From the NCBI GenBank assembly GCA_026874595.1, contig CM049306.1, forward strand, positions 18,221,019 through 18,285,018: DNA of 64,000 bases. The letters run 5' to 3'. Made by a program: the position numbers and the translations under genes. The notes beneath the pieces were generated by a model that had not been told where the DNA came from, searched no databases, and saw only the letters and a list, made by a program, of their open reading frames with translations. The first letter of the stretch is position 1, and every line of letters begins with the position of its first letter. This document shows positions 49,190-60,732 of this stretch, piece after piece. This DNA comes from Sipunculus nudus. Taxonomy: Eukaryota > Annelida > Sipuncula > Golfingiida > Sipunculidae.

Positions 49190-50010
49190 GGTCAAATCTG
49201 CCAAAATGTAAATCATCTGTCATCATCTCTGAGGAGTGTGATAAGCGGTGACCCTGACCTCAATCTTCCTGGTCAAATCTGCCAAAATGTAAATCATCTG
49301 CCATCATCTCTGAGGAGTGTGATAAGCGGTGACCCTGACCTCAATCTTCCTGGTCAAATCTGCCAAAATGTAAATCATCTGCCATCATCTCTGAGGAGTG
49401 TGATAAGCGGTGACCCTGACCTCAATCTTCATGGTCAAATCTGCCAAAATGTAAATCATCTGCCATCATCTCGGAGGAGTGTGATAAGCGGTGACCCTGA
49501 CCTCAATCTTCATGGTCAAATCTGCCAAAATGTAAATCATCTGCCATCATCTCGGAGGAGTGTGATAAGCGGTGACCCTGACCTCAATCTTCATGGTCAA
49601 ATCTGCCAAAATGTAAATCATCTGCCATCATCTCGGAGGAGTGTGATAAGCGGTGACCCTGACCTCAATCTTCATGGTCAAATCTGCCAAAATGTAAATC
49701 ATCTGCCATCATCTCGGAGGTGTGTGATAAGCGGTGACCCTGACCTCAATCTTCATGGTCAAATCTGCCAAAATGTAAATCATCTGCCATCATCTCGGAG
49801 GAGTGTGATAAGCTGTGACCCTGACCTCAATCTTCATGGTCAAATCTGCCAAAATGTAAATCATCTGCCATCATCTCGGAGGAGTGTGATAAGCGGTGAC
49901 CCTGACCTCAATCTTCATGGTCAAATCTGCCAAAATGTAAATCATCTGCCATCATCTCGGAGGAGTGTGATAAGCGGTGACCCTGACCTCAATCTTCATG
50001 GTCTAATCTG
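49190..50010. repeat. 81-bp minisatellite, 10 copies
   Basis: The unit begins GGTCAAATCTGCCAAAATGT and repeats every 81 bp from 49190 to 49999, nearly identical. Because 81 is divisible by three, a 258-codon frame stays open through it. It sits in a dispersed element that begins near 48990 with poly-C and GTCTGTCGTCGTCC. Confidence 0.95.
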
Positions 50011-50650
50011 CTGAATCTAGAATCATCCTATTGAGATAGTGCATATTTAACCCCTAATGTTTTGGGATGGCCGATGGGGGGGGGGACAAAAATATGTTTT
50101 TGCAATGCAAAAAAATAAAGCCATTCTAGTTATAGTTATTTTTTTTTCTTCTCAAGTTTTGTTACATTTTTATACATGTTTTGCCTGGTTACATTTTATT
50201 TAAACCTGCGGTGTTTGATTTTAGTTTAGCTTCTCTGCATCAGATGGCACTACTACACAATTTTGAGTAAAGCTTCATGTAACTTAAAGTGAAGAGAAAG
50301 CTGCTTTATTTGTCAACAAATTTAAAGCACACTGTCAAGAACAGCCATGTCTAGTAATTCGCCTCAAAGTATACCCTTACGGGTATCGTAATAATTTGAA
50401 ATTTTCACCTTTCCAACGGAAATTTATTAATACAGGTTTGCCTTTTCGCAAAACTAAATGTCTTTCTGCTACGACACATTCATCAATCATATCAAACTTT
50501 CAGTCACATTTCGCTCAGTGTAGACCATATTCTGCCATCCTAGATTGCCAAATGCATGCAAAAAATGCTACTGCTGGGTTACTATTGTATTCAACAGTAA
50601 TGAACTAATGGAGTGAGATAAAACACTTGCCATTGGAAATCTTTTAATGT

Positions 50651-52070
50651 CAGGGTTGGGGCCAGGTACTTGCAAAAGTACCTAGGTACAGGTACAGGTA
50701 CTTGCAAAATGGTCAGGTACAGGTACAGGTACAGCAGTTTTGTGGAGTACCTAGGTACAGGTACAGGTACTTTAGAAAGTACCTAGGTACAGGTACAAGT
50801 ACGTTTAAAAGACGTTTGAACTAATGATAATTGCATAAATTTCTTGTAGATATGCGATAATAAGATGTAATAGAATGGCTGAATATATCATTAAAGATTT
50901 TAAATTTTAGCTTTTTATGTCATCACAAAAAAATGAGCATGGCAAATGTAAAGGATTGCCTTTAGTAAATGTGATAAGTGAATGAAGCTGATAAAGTTTA
51001 CAAAGTAAGTAATACAGACATATAAAACTTTCATTCATATACTTAAATATGATGTCAATATTTCAAATCAAGCTTTGAGATTCAGAGTGATGTTTTAGAG
51101 TCAAAATCTCTGGAAGCACCACACACTCTTTAAAATAAAGAGGCTTGACAGCTTGACTGAAAGGAAAATCTTATAATCAGTTTTTATTGATTAACTTCAT
51201 GACGTGAACAATAATACATACATAATCAGAAGTAACAATAAACATGTTCATTGCAGTATAAGTCATACTGAGGAATGTTTTGAGAATCAAGAGCATCTGC
51301 ATTTGATGCTTGAGCAGGGACTTTGTTTCTGTGAAATGGAATGTTCTGCTTTTTTGGCAGATGCTGAGAATTCAGTTACACGATATGTACCTTCTTCACT
51401 TTATCCTTCACCAATGCTCTTTGTATACTAGACAACAAGTATCTACATGGGGCATGTGAGCAACACTGTCCATATCCTTTTCACTCTGCCCTTTATATCT
51501 GATAATGCCACAATGAACTTCCTGTGTAGATGCTGGAGGTAGCCAGGCCAGCATGCTACTAGCCATAGCCCAGTCAACTTTAAAGGCTGCTTGGAGAAAA
51601 GCTTAGTAATTACCCCTGCCTGGATAAGGTAACAGACCTGATAGGGGTGACAGCTCAGTACACTTACTTGACCCAACCTGATGTCCATTTCCAGTATCAT
51701 TACCTGTAATCCTCATAACTGTAAATTGTGCACCTAGGTACAAGTACCATTGACCAGCTTGCTAGCCCTACTAGCTACAAAGGCAGCAGGGACAAATGCT
51801 TTGTAATTACCCCTGCCTGAGATAGGTAACAGTCCTGAAAGGGGTGAAAGCTTTGTTCATGCAATTGACCCAAGCCTGGTGTCCATTTCCAGTATCACAT
51901 TTGTACCTGAAGTACCTTATACCAGGTACAGGTACTTTAGTTCCAGGTACAGGTACAGGTACAAGGTACTTCCTACTCATGAAAGCCAGGTACAGGTACA
52001 GGTACTCTGAATTGTGTACCTAGGTACAGGTACAGGTACAAGTACCTGGCCCCAACCCTGTTTAATGTAC
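50651..52070. mobile_element. Complete non-autonomous hAT element, 1420 bp
   Basis: The ends CAGGGTTGGGGCCAGGTAC and GTACCTGGCCCCAACCCTG are perfect inverted repeats. The flanks TTTAATGT (50643-50650 and 52071-52078) are a perfect 8-bp duplication, diagnostic of hAT. Near both ends lie arrays of GGTACA hexamers, and the middle holds a diverged direct duplication. No transposase frame. Confidence 0.9.
51535..51900. repeat. Internal direct duplication in the hAT element
   Basis: About 160 bp near 51540-51700 recur near 51740-51900; both contain AATTACCCCTGCCTG, GGTAACAG, AGGGGTGA and GTGTCCATTTCCAGTATCA-like blocks. Confidence 0.75.
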
Positions 52071-52549
52071 CTTAAGTCAGCCTTTGTTCTGAGCCTGGTC
52101 TTACAGGTAGTCTTATTGTTCAACAACCTATGTCATCTTTCTCAGTAATTGTATATTATTACGCTCCCTGTGACATTAATTCTCATAAATGTTTCACAGC
52201 ATTCAAACCGCTTGTATGTGCGTTTTGTGCCCGGGCCGATAGGGTCATGTGCTGCCATCTGCCGAATATGTTGCGATTCACTCCCACCATCGATTCCGTT
52301 GGTACAAACGTGCACTCAGCACCAAGGAACAAATATAGAACCTCTCGAACATTGCCCGAATATTGAGAACTAGCCAGGTGCTAATGCTGAAATGTAGGAG
52401 CTGAACTATATTAAAACTACAGATTGTCTGATTTTGTTCTCAGATGATAGAATAAGTAGGATATTGTCTGATTTTGTTCTCAGATGATAGAATAAGTATA
52501 TCCTACTAAATTTGAAATAAATAAAAAGGAAGTCTCTACCATATTGGGG

Positions 52550-52860
52550 CCCCTATTGTGGGATGCGTCCAAACCGGTGTTTGCATTCACGTATTCGACC
52601 CATATTTCTAGGTTCATTGGTGCATAAGGGGTTGCAAATTTGTGAGATATCCTTGAAGATGTTCCTTGTTCCTGGACCATGAGCCAGACCCAAACTAAAA
52701 TCTAATTGATTCTTCACAAGCCGATAACCAAGGAGCCCTGAAAATTTAATGGAATACTGTTCATAATTGCGTGAGTTATTTGGTGAACAATCATGAATAA
52801 CCTTCTCGCGTCTGTTTTGGCTGCTTGGATTTTATGCTCCCCAGGGGGCCGCGAAAAACT
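52550..52860 (-). mobile_element. Helitron-like dispersed repeat, 3'-truncated copy
   Basis: Shares CCTATTGTGGGATGCGTCC, TGTTTGCATTCACGTATTCG, AGGTTCATT(G/C)GT and AATTGCGTGAGTTAT with copy 1 in the same direction. It lacks the terminal hairpin and CTAG. Confidence 0.55.
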
Positions 52861-53039
52861 ACTAGACTAAGAATACAAGCCTTTATTTTTTTTTTTTAAG
52901 ATTTTGTGGAGGCGGTAACCGACTCAATTTTTTTATACTGTCTTAATCTAATTCTAAATCTAAGTATGAACATCTGCAGAGTTCCGTTTCGGTTGGGACT
53001 ACGTGACAGGGCGGTAGCACTCCCTTCCTATCATTATAA

Positions 53040-53310
53040 TTGTATCCTGGTATGATCCAGGCCCGGTGTTTACCACGCATCCGGATCCTGGATGTGTCAT
53101 CATCCCCGTTGCTGGGTCATAACACCGATACCCCCCACCCCCCGAAAGTTGTGATACATAGTTGTGGGGCACAGGCAAAACGTTAAGCCTGCAGAGCGCT
53201 CACCTAGGGTGCGGGCCGACCCTGAAAATCTCACCGCCTCGGCTGAGAATTGAACTCACGACCTCCCGGCTTTGAGTCTTGTGCTCTCCCCCTAAAACTC
53301 AGAAGCCGGA
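53040..53310 (-). mobile_element. tRNA-related SINE, second type
   Basis: The minus strand opens GGGGAGAGCACAAGACTCAA, then AAGCCGGGAGGTCGTGAG and a B box GAGTTCAATTCTC, followed by GGTCGGCCCGCACCCTAGGT. The A and B box arrangement fits a tRNA-derived head; no intact tRNA fold. Confidence 0.55.
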
Positions 53311-53758
53311 AAGCAAAGAAACAACTTTCCTTGTTATCTTTCGAGATCATACGTATCTCCAATGTGGAACCCTACAATAAATCACCATACAATACATTAA
53401 CTATAATTGCTACAATTGAAAATATACGAGTGTGTCCCATTTCCGATAACATTTTATTATATTTCTTACAGCACGTATGACTCTTTCCATGGTCTTATCT
53501 GTTCGAATTGATAAAACTTAAAATAAATCCGTTGCCAGTGTATATTTACCATATCTAGAAGTTCACAAAGCTGCTTACCCTTTAGTAAGAGCCTGCTTTA
53601 CAATTACTTAATCAAGGTAACTTTTCTCTATGATCACATTTTTAGGGATGATTTATTGTTTGTTAATACTAACCAGTAACAAAGGAATCTCTGCTGAGGT
53701 TTGGCTGTCTATGTCTATGATCTGCACCGTTTACTAGATGATTATACGCGATAGCCAA

Positions 53759-53789
<31 letters not shown>

Positions 53790-54643
53790 AAAAATACGAG
53801 GCCCGTAACTCAGCGATAATGGGGAATGGGCAAAGGAGTGTACGACCTTATATAGGAGTAAGGTCAAGGTAAAAAATAAAGAAATATATAGGCCAGGTGC
53901 AACTTTATGACTTAGAAAAAATATTTGAACCAAATTTTGCAAATCAGTCATGTTTGAGGTCTAGCGTAAGCAGGAAATGACCGTGTTTGGGCTGGATCTC
54001 CAAAACTGAGGATTTTCCAAAACTGACCATGTATATATTAATCAAAGGTGACAGACTTGCACCTGATATTAAGCTTTCTAGGTAAGGAGGGGAGGCTTAT
54101 AGGGTTGATGAGTGTATTTGTATATCAATATATGGGTCTTTATTGTCAGTGGTCAACTGTGCGCAAAACCATTGATTCCTTTTTTTTATATATTTTTTTT
54201 CTTTTATCTGGACGTGTTTGTGCTAGATTTCCAGTATGACTGATTTTCCAAAATTAGGTAAAGCATTGAAAACCTCCTTTGTCGTGTCGTTTGAGATAAA
54301 AAAAAAGTTGGCTATATCTCTTACCATATGAAAATAAATGGATGCATTAAAACATTTATAATCATATGTGAGTGAGGTACTAGTATATTAAAATTTGCCG
54401 AGTAACAGGATATTTGTCAATGTTATGATCAAGCCCTGGTGCCTTAAACCCTTAAAATGCCATATACATATACTCCCAACTTTACTCGTATACACAGTGC
54501 AGAAACACATTTTTAACTAAAGGATGCAAGAATTATGTGTTTGTTCCCGTAGTTTACACGGAAGTAATGCACTGAGCACACAGTGCTCATGGTATCAGAA
54601 AGTTAGCGTTCAAACCGCAGGAGCTGAGTGTCGAATAATTACC
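53311..54643. other. Intergenic, no gene recognised
   Basis: Includes a C21 run directly followed by an A15 run (about 53759-53794). Nothing else recognisable. Confidence 0.5.
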
Positions 54644-54874
54644 CAGGGGCGGAACCAGGATCTAGGAATGGAGGGGTCCAACCCAGGAGGACTGATGATA
54701 AAACCTAAAAAGTCCCCATGTCCGGGAAGGGGTGGGGGGGGGGGGGAGATGAGGGTTCCACGCTGCAAAAGATGGTCTAGAACCATTTAAAAGGTTGCGG
54801 CGGATGTATATTGGGGTCGGGGGGGGGGGGGATGCTGAACCCAGTGGACCCCCCCCCCCCCGCATCCGCTTCTG
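54644..54874. mobile_element. hAT-like MITE, 231 bp
   Basis: Left CAGGGGCGGAACCAGG and right (T)CCGCTTCTG agree at 8 of 10 end bases in inverted orientation. The flanks TTACC and TTACA suggest a 5-bp duplication. The interior is poly-G and poly-C. Weaker than the others. Confidence 0.45.
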
Positions 54875-56034
54875 TTACAATTGCAGTGTAAACCAAGATG
54901 AACCCATATCATGATTAATTTGTGTCCATCACTCCCTCTGTCTTTTTTTTTCTCTCCAAAATTCACGAACCATGACATAGCGTTTCACTGATGTTATTTT
55001 GTTCCTTTTTTGTGTAATGTTGTTTTCGTGTCGGTATGGGATGCATGCATTGGACAAGAGAATATATAATAAAAATCTTTTAATTCAATTATGCAATACC
55101 ACACCACTATGTTGCAACCAACATTTCTGTTTTTTTCACAAAGGGGCATGGTACAATGTAGTTATATTATCATTCGTGACCACGATAACAGGCTTCAAAT
55201 CTATATCTTTGTCTGTTTGATGTCTTCAAAAGCCATAATCTCTTTCCGATTTATGCCGGAAGCTACTGAGAGCTGAACTAGCCTGTAATCTTTGTTTCTT
55301 TTTCACATCGATTTAAGTGGTTAAACGTGTGGGCCGTACAGTTATAAGGGAGAAATAATTGGGCGGTAAAGCCTACTTTTTATTCCCGATGTATTCAATT
55401 AATTTTGGATCAGCAAATGCGATTTCTTATACTAAAATACATCAATTCAGGCTCATAAACCTCCTCGCCCGTAGCTAATTTTTTTTATTTCTTATCATTG
55501 GAGTAGACCTATGGCTAGGTCATTGACATATACCAGTCTATTTCAAACGACAGAGACCATGCAGTCTATTTTAATCATGTAGTAAGTCCGGTACTGTAAG
55601 TGTACTTGTTAACGGGCATCCGATCGTTCTTTAAATTTTGAGGTCCAAACAAAAGGTAAGGGAGGCTAATAAAGACTTCGGTGATCCTAATTAATGAATA
55701 ACTAATTTTAATTACTCAGAGCCACGCATAACCGCACGCCTTAGCTGGCCATATATACTTATGCATTATACCTTGCCATATTCAGTCAAAATTAAGTTAG
55801 ACGAGAACATTATTCAGTCACACCAAATGCTGTTGAGTTCATAATTTACATATCAATACACGTGTATTCTAATGTATGCCGTGTATGTAAAATGATATTG
55901 TTAGGTATACAGAGGTTACTGATCCACAATGACTGTCACATGGGATAGAAAACAGGTACTCACAGCTATAGTCAAGCGCGAGACTGAAAGCTTCTTTAAA
56001 TGTATACACAAGAAGACACATTTTCTTCATTAAG
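54875..56034. other. Intergenic, no feature
   Basis: AT-rich sequence between the MITE and the presumed end of the GPCR transcript; nothing recognised. Confidence 0.45.
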
Positions 56035-56754
56035 CATTTATTGTAGAAAATAATTCTAATTTTATTTACAAATGAAGTCTAAATAAAGTTTAGTCATTAC
56101 ATATATAAAAAATAGAACTATTTAAAAAGAAAAGCAACAAATGCAGATAAAATTGCAGACAGCAGAGTCTTGTCAAGCAACAGGTCAGTCGTTAGACTCC
56201 TCATGGAAACAAATAAATTAAAAAAATAAAAAAATATATAAAAATAAAAGGTAAGACTAGAAGACAAAAAAAAAAATCACACAACCTCAGTAACACGACG
56301 ATACACAGGAGTAAAAACTGAAAATTCACATCTGTACTGTTAATACACAACGCACTCAAAGACACATGAATAATAAGATGCTTCAGAAACTCAAGGCATT
56401 TCTTATGTCCGGTACACATTCATGCAGGTGTGCGTCAGTGATGCTCACCCTTTCAGTCCACTCTATATATACAGGCGGCATGTGCTTTACTGTCTTCAGT
56501 ACAGCACCACAGTCAGGATTTTAAAGTCTGTTATGATATGATAAGTGTATATACTAATATGGAACAGTTTTGAGTCACTAAGTCACAATATTTTGGCGGT
56601 CTTCTCGTGTCTTCTCAGATGTCAGCTCTTGTACAGTTCTTTGTTACCTGTAATTTAAACTGCTGACTGAGCAATTCAACGGTTACACCTGTTTCACGAA
56701 CAGTTCCTGCTCACCCAGACGTTTGCTAGGTTAAAGCCATTTAGTCTCCTTCAA
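56035..56754 (-). other. Probable GPCR 3' untranslated region with AATAAA signals
   Basis: Read on the minus strand, AATAAA occurs near 56041-56036 and again near 56068-56063, about 700 bases past the stop. No other gene is seen here. The transcript end is an inference from these signals only. Confidence 0.35.
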
Positions 56755-57022
56755 TTATTTATTCAGATTATCGTCACTCTCCATAATGGTCCATGTTGAT
56801 GACGCCTGCAGGGTTTTCTTGAGACAGTCTTTTGAGGCGTCAGACGTTGACGATGTTGCGTTACCAGAATCGGATGATGTTTGACGAGAAGTACTGCGTA
56901 ATCTTGCACTTCTTGATGACGACCAGCTCTTGTCACTCTGCCGGAAGTCGCCCACCTTCCGCTTCGTTTTCAAGCACTTGCAGCATGGGAAGCAGCTATA
57001 CAGCGCTGACTTGTAGGCCAGT
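56755..57022 (-). CDS. GPCR exon 2: helix 8 and cytoplasmic tail
   Basis: The acceptor TTTTTCTCCAG precedes ACTGG; its first base completes the split arginine, giving LLHRTFRLAYKSALYSCFP across the join, as expected for helix 8. The rest is a basic, Ser/Thr-rich tail ending in ESDDNLNK and TAA. Confidence 0.88.
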
Positions 57023-57155
57023 CTGGAGAAAAATAAAACGTCAATCAATCAATGCGTATATAGATTTAATATACCACCCTGCAGGTGGTGTCATGGTGAT
57101 ATCGAGCTTCTTTAAACCAGACTATTGCTAAAGGTACTTTTTAAAACAAATCCCT

Positions 57156-57205
<50 letters not shown>

Positions 57206-60200
57206 TATATGTTCATGTACATGTATATAAGGGGTTTTTTTTCATGATACAATGGCGTTTGAAAAGCTTGCCTTTTATATGCTGAAAAAAAACATTAGTT
57301 TTGCCATCCACCAAGAGAATTTTTATACACATGACTGTTATAACTGTTGTGACTGTACAGCCACACAAATAAAACCCATCGGAAAAAAATCATCATCAGC
57401 TCCTGATAGATATCCCCCTTGAATACTGTATGTCTTGTATATAAATATATATATATATATATATATTTAAATATATATATATTATATCTTAACACTGCTA
57501 CAGTGTATACATGTGTCCCCTCATCGGAGGATCGAACGAATATATATATATATATTCATTAACTCCCAAAAGATATACGCTCCCGAGGCAGCGGAAATCT
57601 TGCGCTTCTAAAGAAGCTACTGATTTTCCCGCTGCCTGGTTTGACCGTTTATGATACACTTAGACACCAGATGGTAGGTCTGTCTGCTGATAAAACTGCT
57701 GATGTGACTAGCATCCGACCAAATGCCAGTTAACAAACACTCGACAGGCATCATGGCTCGGCCCAGAGCTGCGCTTTAAGAGCCGCTTGATGAAAGTTTT
57801 ATGGTTACTCGAAAAGTCGAATTTTAAGTGCTCCCTCTGCGTTCATCGACCGGTTTGATTATGACATTACGACAATGTTAGCGTAGTCATGTATCCGTTG
57901 TCAGCAAAACTGAAACCAGCCAGCGAGGTATGCGCGGAGTCTATGTTGTTACATTTCGTTTGTAATACAGCTCACCGGCCGGGCATCCTCTGTACACAAG
58001 GACCTGTGCAAACCATGTGTACGGGCCATTCCCTCTAACCCTGTGGCCTGTTCGAACGGTTGCCGGGGCGATGAGCTGTCACTCAAAACGAAATGAATAA
58101 CATTGGCTCCGTGTATTCCTCGCTTGGCTCGTAAACCGTTTTGTCTTCCAGCACAGGGTTGTGTCAGTGCTCCCCTTTGGTTTAGCGATTTAGGCTACGA
58201 GGTCAAAACAAACAGCGCTTACGATGTAGGTAGTAGGCCTATAGGTAAAGGGCTGTGTAAAGAGCGTAAAGAGACATTACTCTGTCACAACATCGAAACC
58301 CGAAATTTCCGCCAGTGTTGAATGCCAGGCTTGAATTTAAACCACTAAAAAACAGACTACATTATTTATTAGAAACCACAGTCGAAGCGTGGTTGATGTG
58401 CTATCTGACTTTGTGGTTTACACGCACTGTATGCACACCAGTTCTGAAGAACTGATGTTAGTGTGTTACACGGCTTTCATATTCACTACCATGTAAAAAG
58501 TGTGTTGCATTTCTTCCTCTAACATATTATCTCTCTTTTTTCCCTTCTACAATGTGTGACGTCTTTGTTATTGATCAACAGTACCCGTATTAGTTTAAGA
58601 CAACGATCATTGTGTATAACTAAATTTGCATCTAACAGTGAACTATCCGTTTGTTTTCTAATGATTTGACATTATATCGACGTGACCACATTAAAGACTG
58701 AGAAGCGTCTGCTACGTCCTGGGGTCCCAGGTCCAGGGGCTCCGAGTTAGCTACGTCCTGGGGTCCCAGGTCCAGGGGCTCCGAGTTAGCTACGTCCTGG
58801 GGTCCCAGGTCCAGGGGCTCCGAGTTAGCTACGTCCAGGGTCCCAGGTCCAGGGGCTCCAAGCTAACTCGGATTAATCAGACCAACTAGATGTATATTCG
58901 GAGATCAAAGATAAATTTACTGAGCAAAATAGCGTTTGACGTACAAAATTACCAGTCCAGACTCGAGTCCGCTTGATTAGGAACTCGGACTCGGACTTGG
59001 ACTCGAGCGTCCTAGACTCGGCCTTTAACTCGGAAGAAAGGCAAGAAGTCCATTTCGAATCCAGCATAAATAAAGCTCTGCCACACACTGCATAGTAATT
59101 TCATAATAGTATTCTATATGCATGTGCTATATGCAGTCCTAACAGATTACAAAAAAAGTTACATTTACCAAGCTTTAGCTCTGCTTCGGGAACTAAATGT
59201 AATTAAATTTCAAATAAAAAGCATATGTAAGCAAACATAAACAAAATTTGATAATCTCAAATTTCATTTTAAATGTGTCTCGGGTCACAGCGAGTCTGAC
59301 TAGAAAAAGGTGGACTTGCACTCGACTCGGATGGTGTGGACTCGGCGCCATCACTGAAAATTAAATGAGCCACCCGCTACGACAATATTAACAACCCTTG
59401 TATTTACAACGACCACCCTGCTGTGAGACCAATTGTCCCGTGTAATATACTATCCAAATATACATCCCCGGGAACACGACCATCTCCGGGAACGCAATTT
59501 AGAAGCAATGTTGCTGGATGAAATGATATGAGAATATCGTGCGTTGAACTTTGGGAAGTCAGATTTTTTTATATCAATGACAGAAATTATCAGCGATTCC
59601 TATATAGTGTTTAAGAACAGGGCGGTGAAGATGAAAGTGCGGGGTTAAACATCAGTATCTTCTCATATAGGTGCGGACAATCTAGTGTGGCTTATATAAA
59701 CCTATGTTGGTTTAAAATAATTACATAAACATTGCAGTGAGCTCTGTATACCTTTAGTTTCAGTTTCACAGACAGTTCATACTGACGCAAGGCTATGACA
59801 TTAACCTTTACAGATATAGAAATATAGATTAACACTCACCGGAATGTGCGATGAAGCAGGCCGTAAACCAGAGCGTTGCTGCCGGTGGCGGCACAGTAAA
59901 AGATGGTGAAGGCTGTGTACCAGGCTCTGTGCGCATGTCCGCTGGGATCCAGAGCTCGAAGAAAAGCGAAAGGAGCATACCCAAGAAGCATGACGAGACT
60001 GCAGACCGCCGTCGTTCTGGCCAGCGCCATCTGTCTCTTTCTGAAAACCCTTTTCGTTCGGTTAAGCACCGCGTCCCCGGTCTGTTGCTGTATAATATTT
60101 TTGCCAACGTTGCGGTTTTCCCTGAATATGCTGCCGTAACAAAAAGCCATAACAATACAAGGTATGGTCGTGTAGGCGCTGTAGATCCACATCTGTAAAA

Positions 60201-60732
60201 CACCAAGTCCGGGGTAATACATACAGTCAAGTCCGATGTCCACATTCACTCTGCCCCTTATTTCATCAACTATTGTTGGCAGAAGAAGCGATAAAGCCAA
60301 GACCCAGCAAAGAATAACACAGACAGCATTAGCTCTACGGCTGATTAACACCCGAGAATCGTGAACAATGATCACGTATTTCTGAAGAGCTATGCACATT
60401 TGATGGGCTACTGAGCTAGCGAAGCATGTACACACGACGTACATGTAAATCTTATAACCCAGGACACCAAAGGCCCACTCCCCGGTCAAGTATGTCCAGA
60501 ACAGCACAGGACATACCGTGAGCATCATTAGTATATCAGGAACCACCAAGAATCCCACCATAAAATTGCTGCTGTTTAATAGTTTCTTGTTCGTGGCCAG
60601 AGCAAACACTATCAGCCCGCTCCCAATTATAGTCTGAATAAACGTCAATGGGATGGCCACCACGGACACATAACGGAGAGGTGGGCTAACTTTGAGATGG
60701 TCAAACACAGACGAGAAGTTGACCCCGGCCAT
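56755..60732 (-). CDS. Class A (rhodopsin-like) GPCR, two exons, melatonin-receptor-like TM7
   Basis: A 386-residue seven-helix receptor joined from exon 1 (60732-59840) and exon 2 (57022-56755). Helices lie near residues 24-46, 57-79, 96-118, 135-157, 180-202, 241-262 and 272-292. Seen in the sequence: Asp66 (2.50), Trp143 (4.50), Pro191 (5.50), Pro254 (6.50), and NALVY at 286-290 followed by GLLHRTFR. The NAxxY form and the helix-8 start recall melatonin receptors and their orphan relatives. Odd points: the TM3 cysteine position is Tyr93 although ECL2 has Cys170, and DRY is QKY (117-119). The tail has a cysteine cluster (SCFPCCKC, possible palmitoylation) and a Ser/Thr-rich end. Ligand unknown. 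Confidence 0.9.
57570..58152. mobile_element. Dispersed repeat family B, copy 2, in the GPCR intron
   Basis: Reverse complement of 11145-11805 along its length, without the 11167-11255 hairpin. It starts with nested GGCAGCGG...CCGCTGCC arms and an inner CGCTTCTAAAGAAGC stem. Confidence 0.7.
58711..58866. repeat. 39-bp GC-rich tandem repeat, 4 copies
   Basis: The unit GCTACGTCCTGGGGTCCCAG (plus 19 more bases) starts at 58711, 58750, 58789 and 58828; the last copy is slightly changed. Confidence 0.95.
58900..59356 (-). mobile_element. GAGTCC-rich dispersed element, copy 2
   Basis: On the minus strand it begins CAGTGATGGCGCCGAGTCC, a hAT-like end, and continues with the blocks shared with 48350-48700. 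The other end was not located. Confidence 0.55.
59840..60732 (-). CDS. GPCR exon 1: residues 1-297, all seven helices
   Basis: Starts ATG with A at -3 and G at +4, a good context. Encodes the amino terminus with an NFS glycosylation site, all seven helices, and LLHRTF plus two bases of an arginine codon. The donor is GTGAGT at 59839. Without splicing the frame would stop one codon later, so the intron is needed. Confidence 0.9.

Larger units (their letters stand above)
57023..59839 (-). other. GPCR intron, 2.8 kb, repeat-filled
   Basis: It holds (TA)n tracts near 57157-57203 and 57438-57482, an inverted copy of the 11.1-kb dispersed repeat (57570-58152), a 39-bp tandem repeat (58711-58866) and a GAGTCC-rich element (58900-59356). 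58153-58710 and 59357-59839 show nothing recognisable. Confidence 0.8.

Noticed and set aside
49238-50014. 258-codon repeat protein
   Set aside because: Explained by a minisatellite with a unit length divisible by three; no start context, neighbours or family support a protein.
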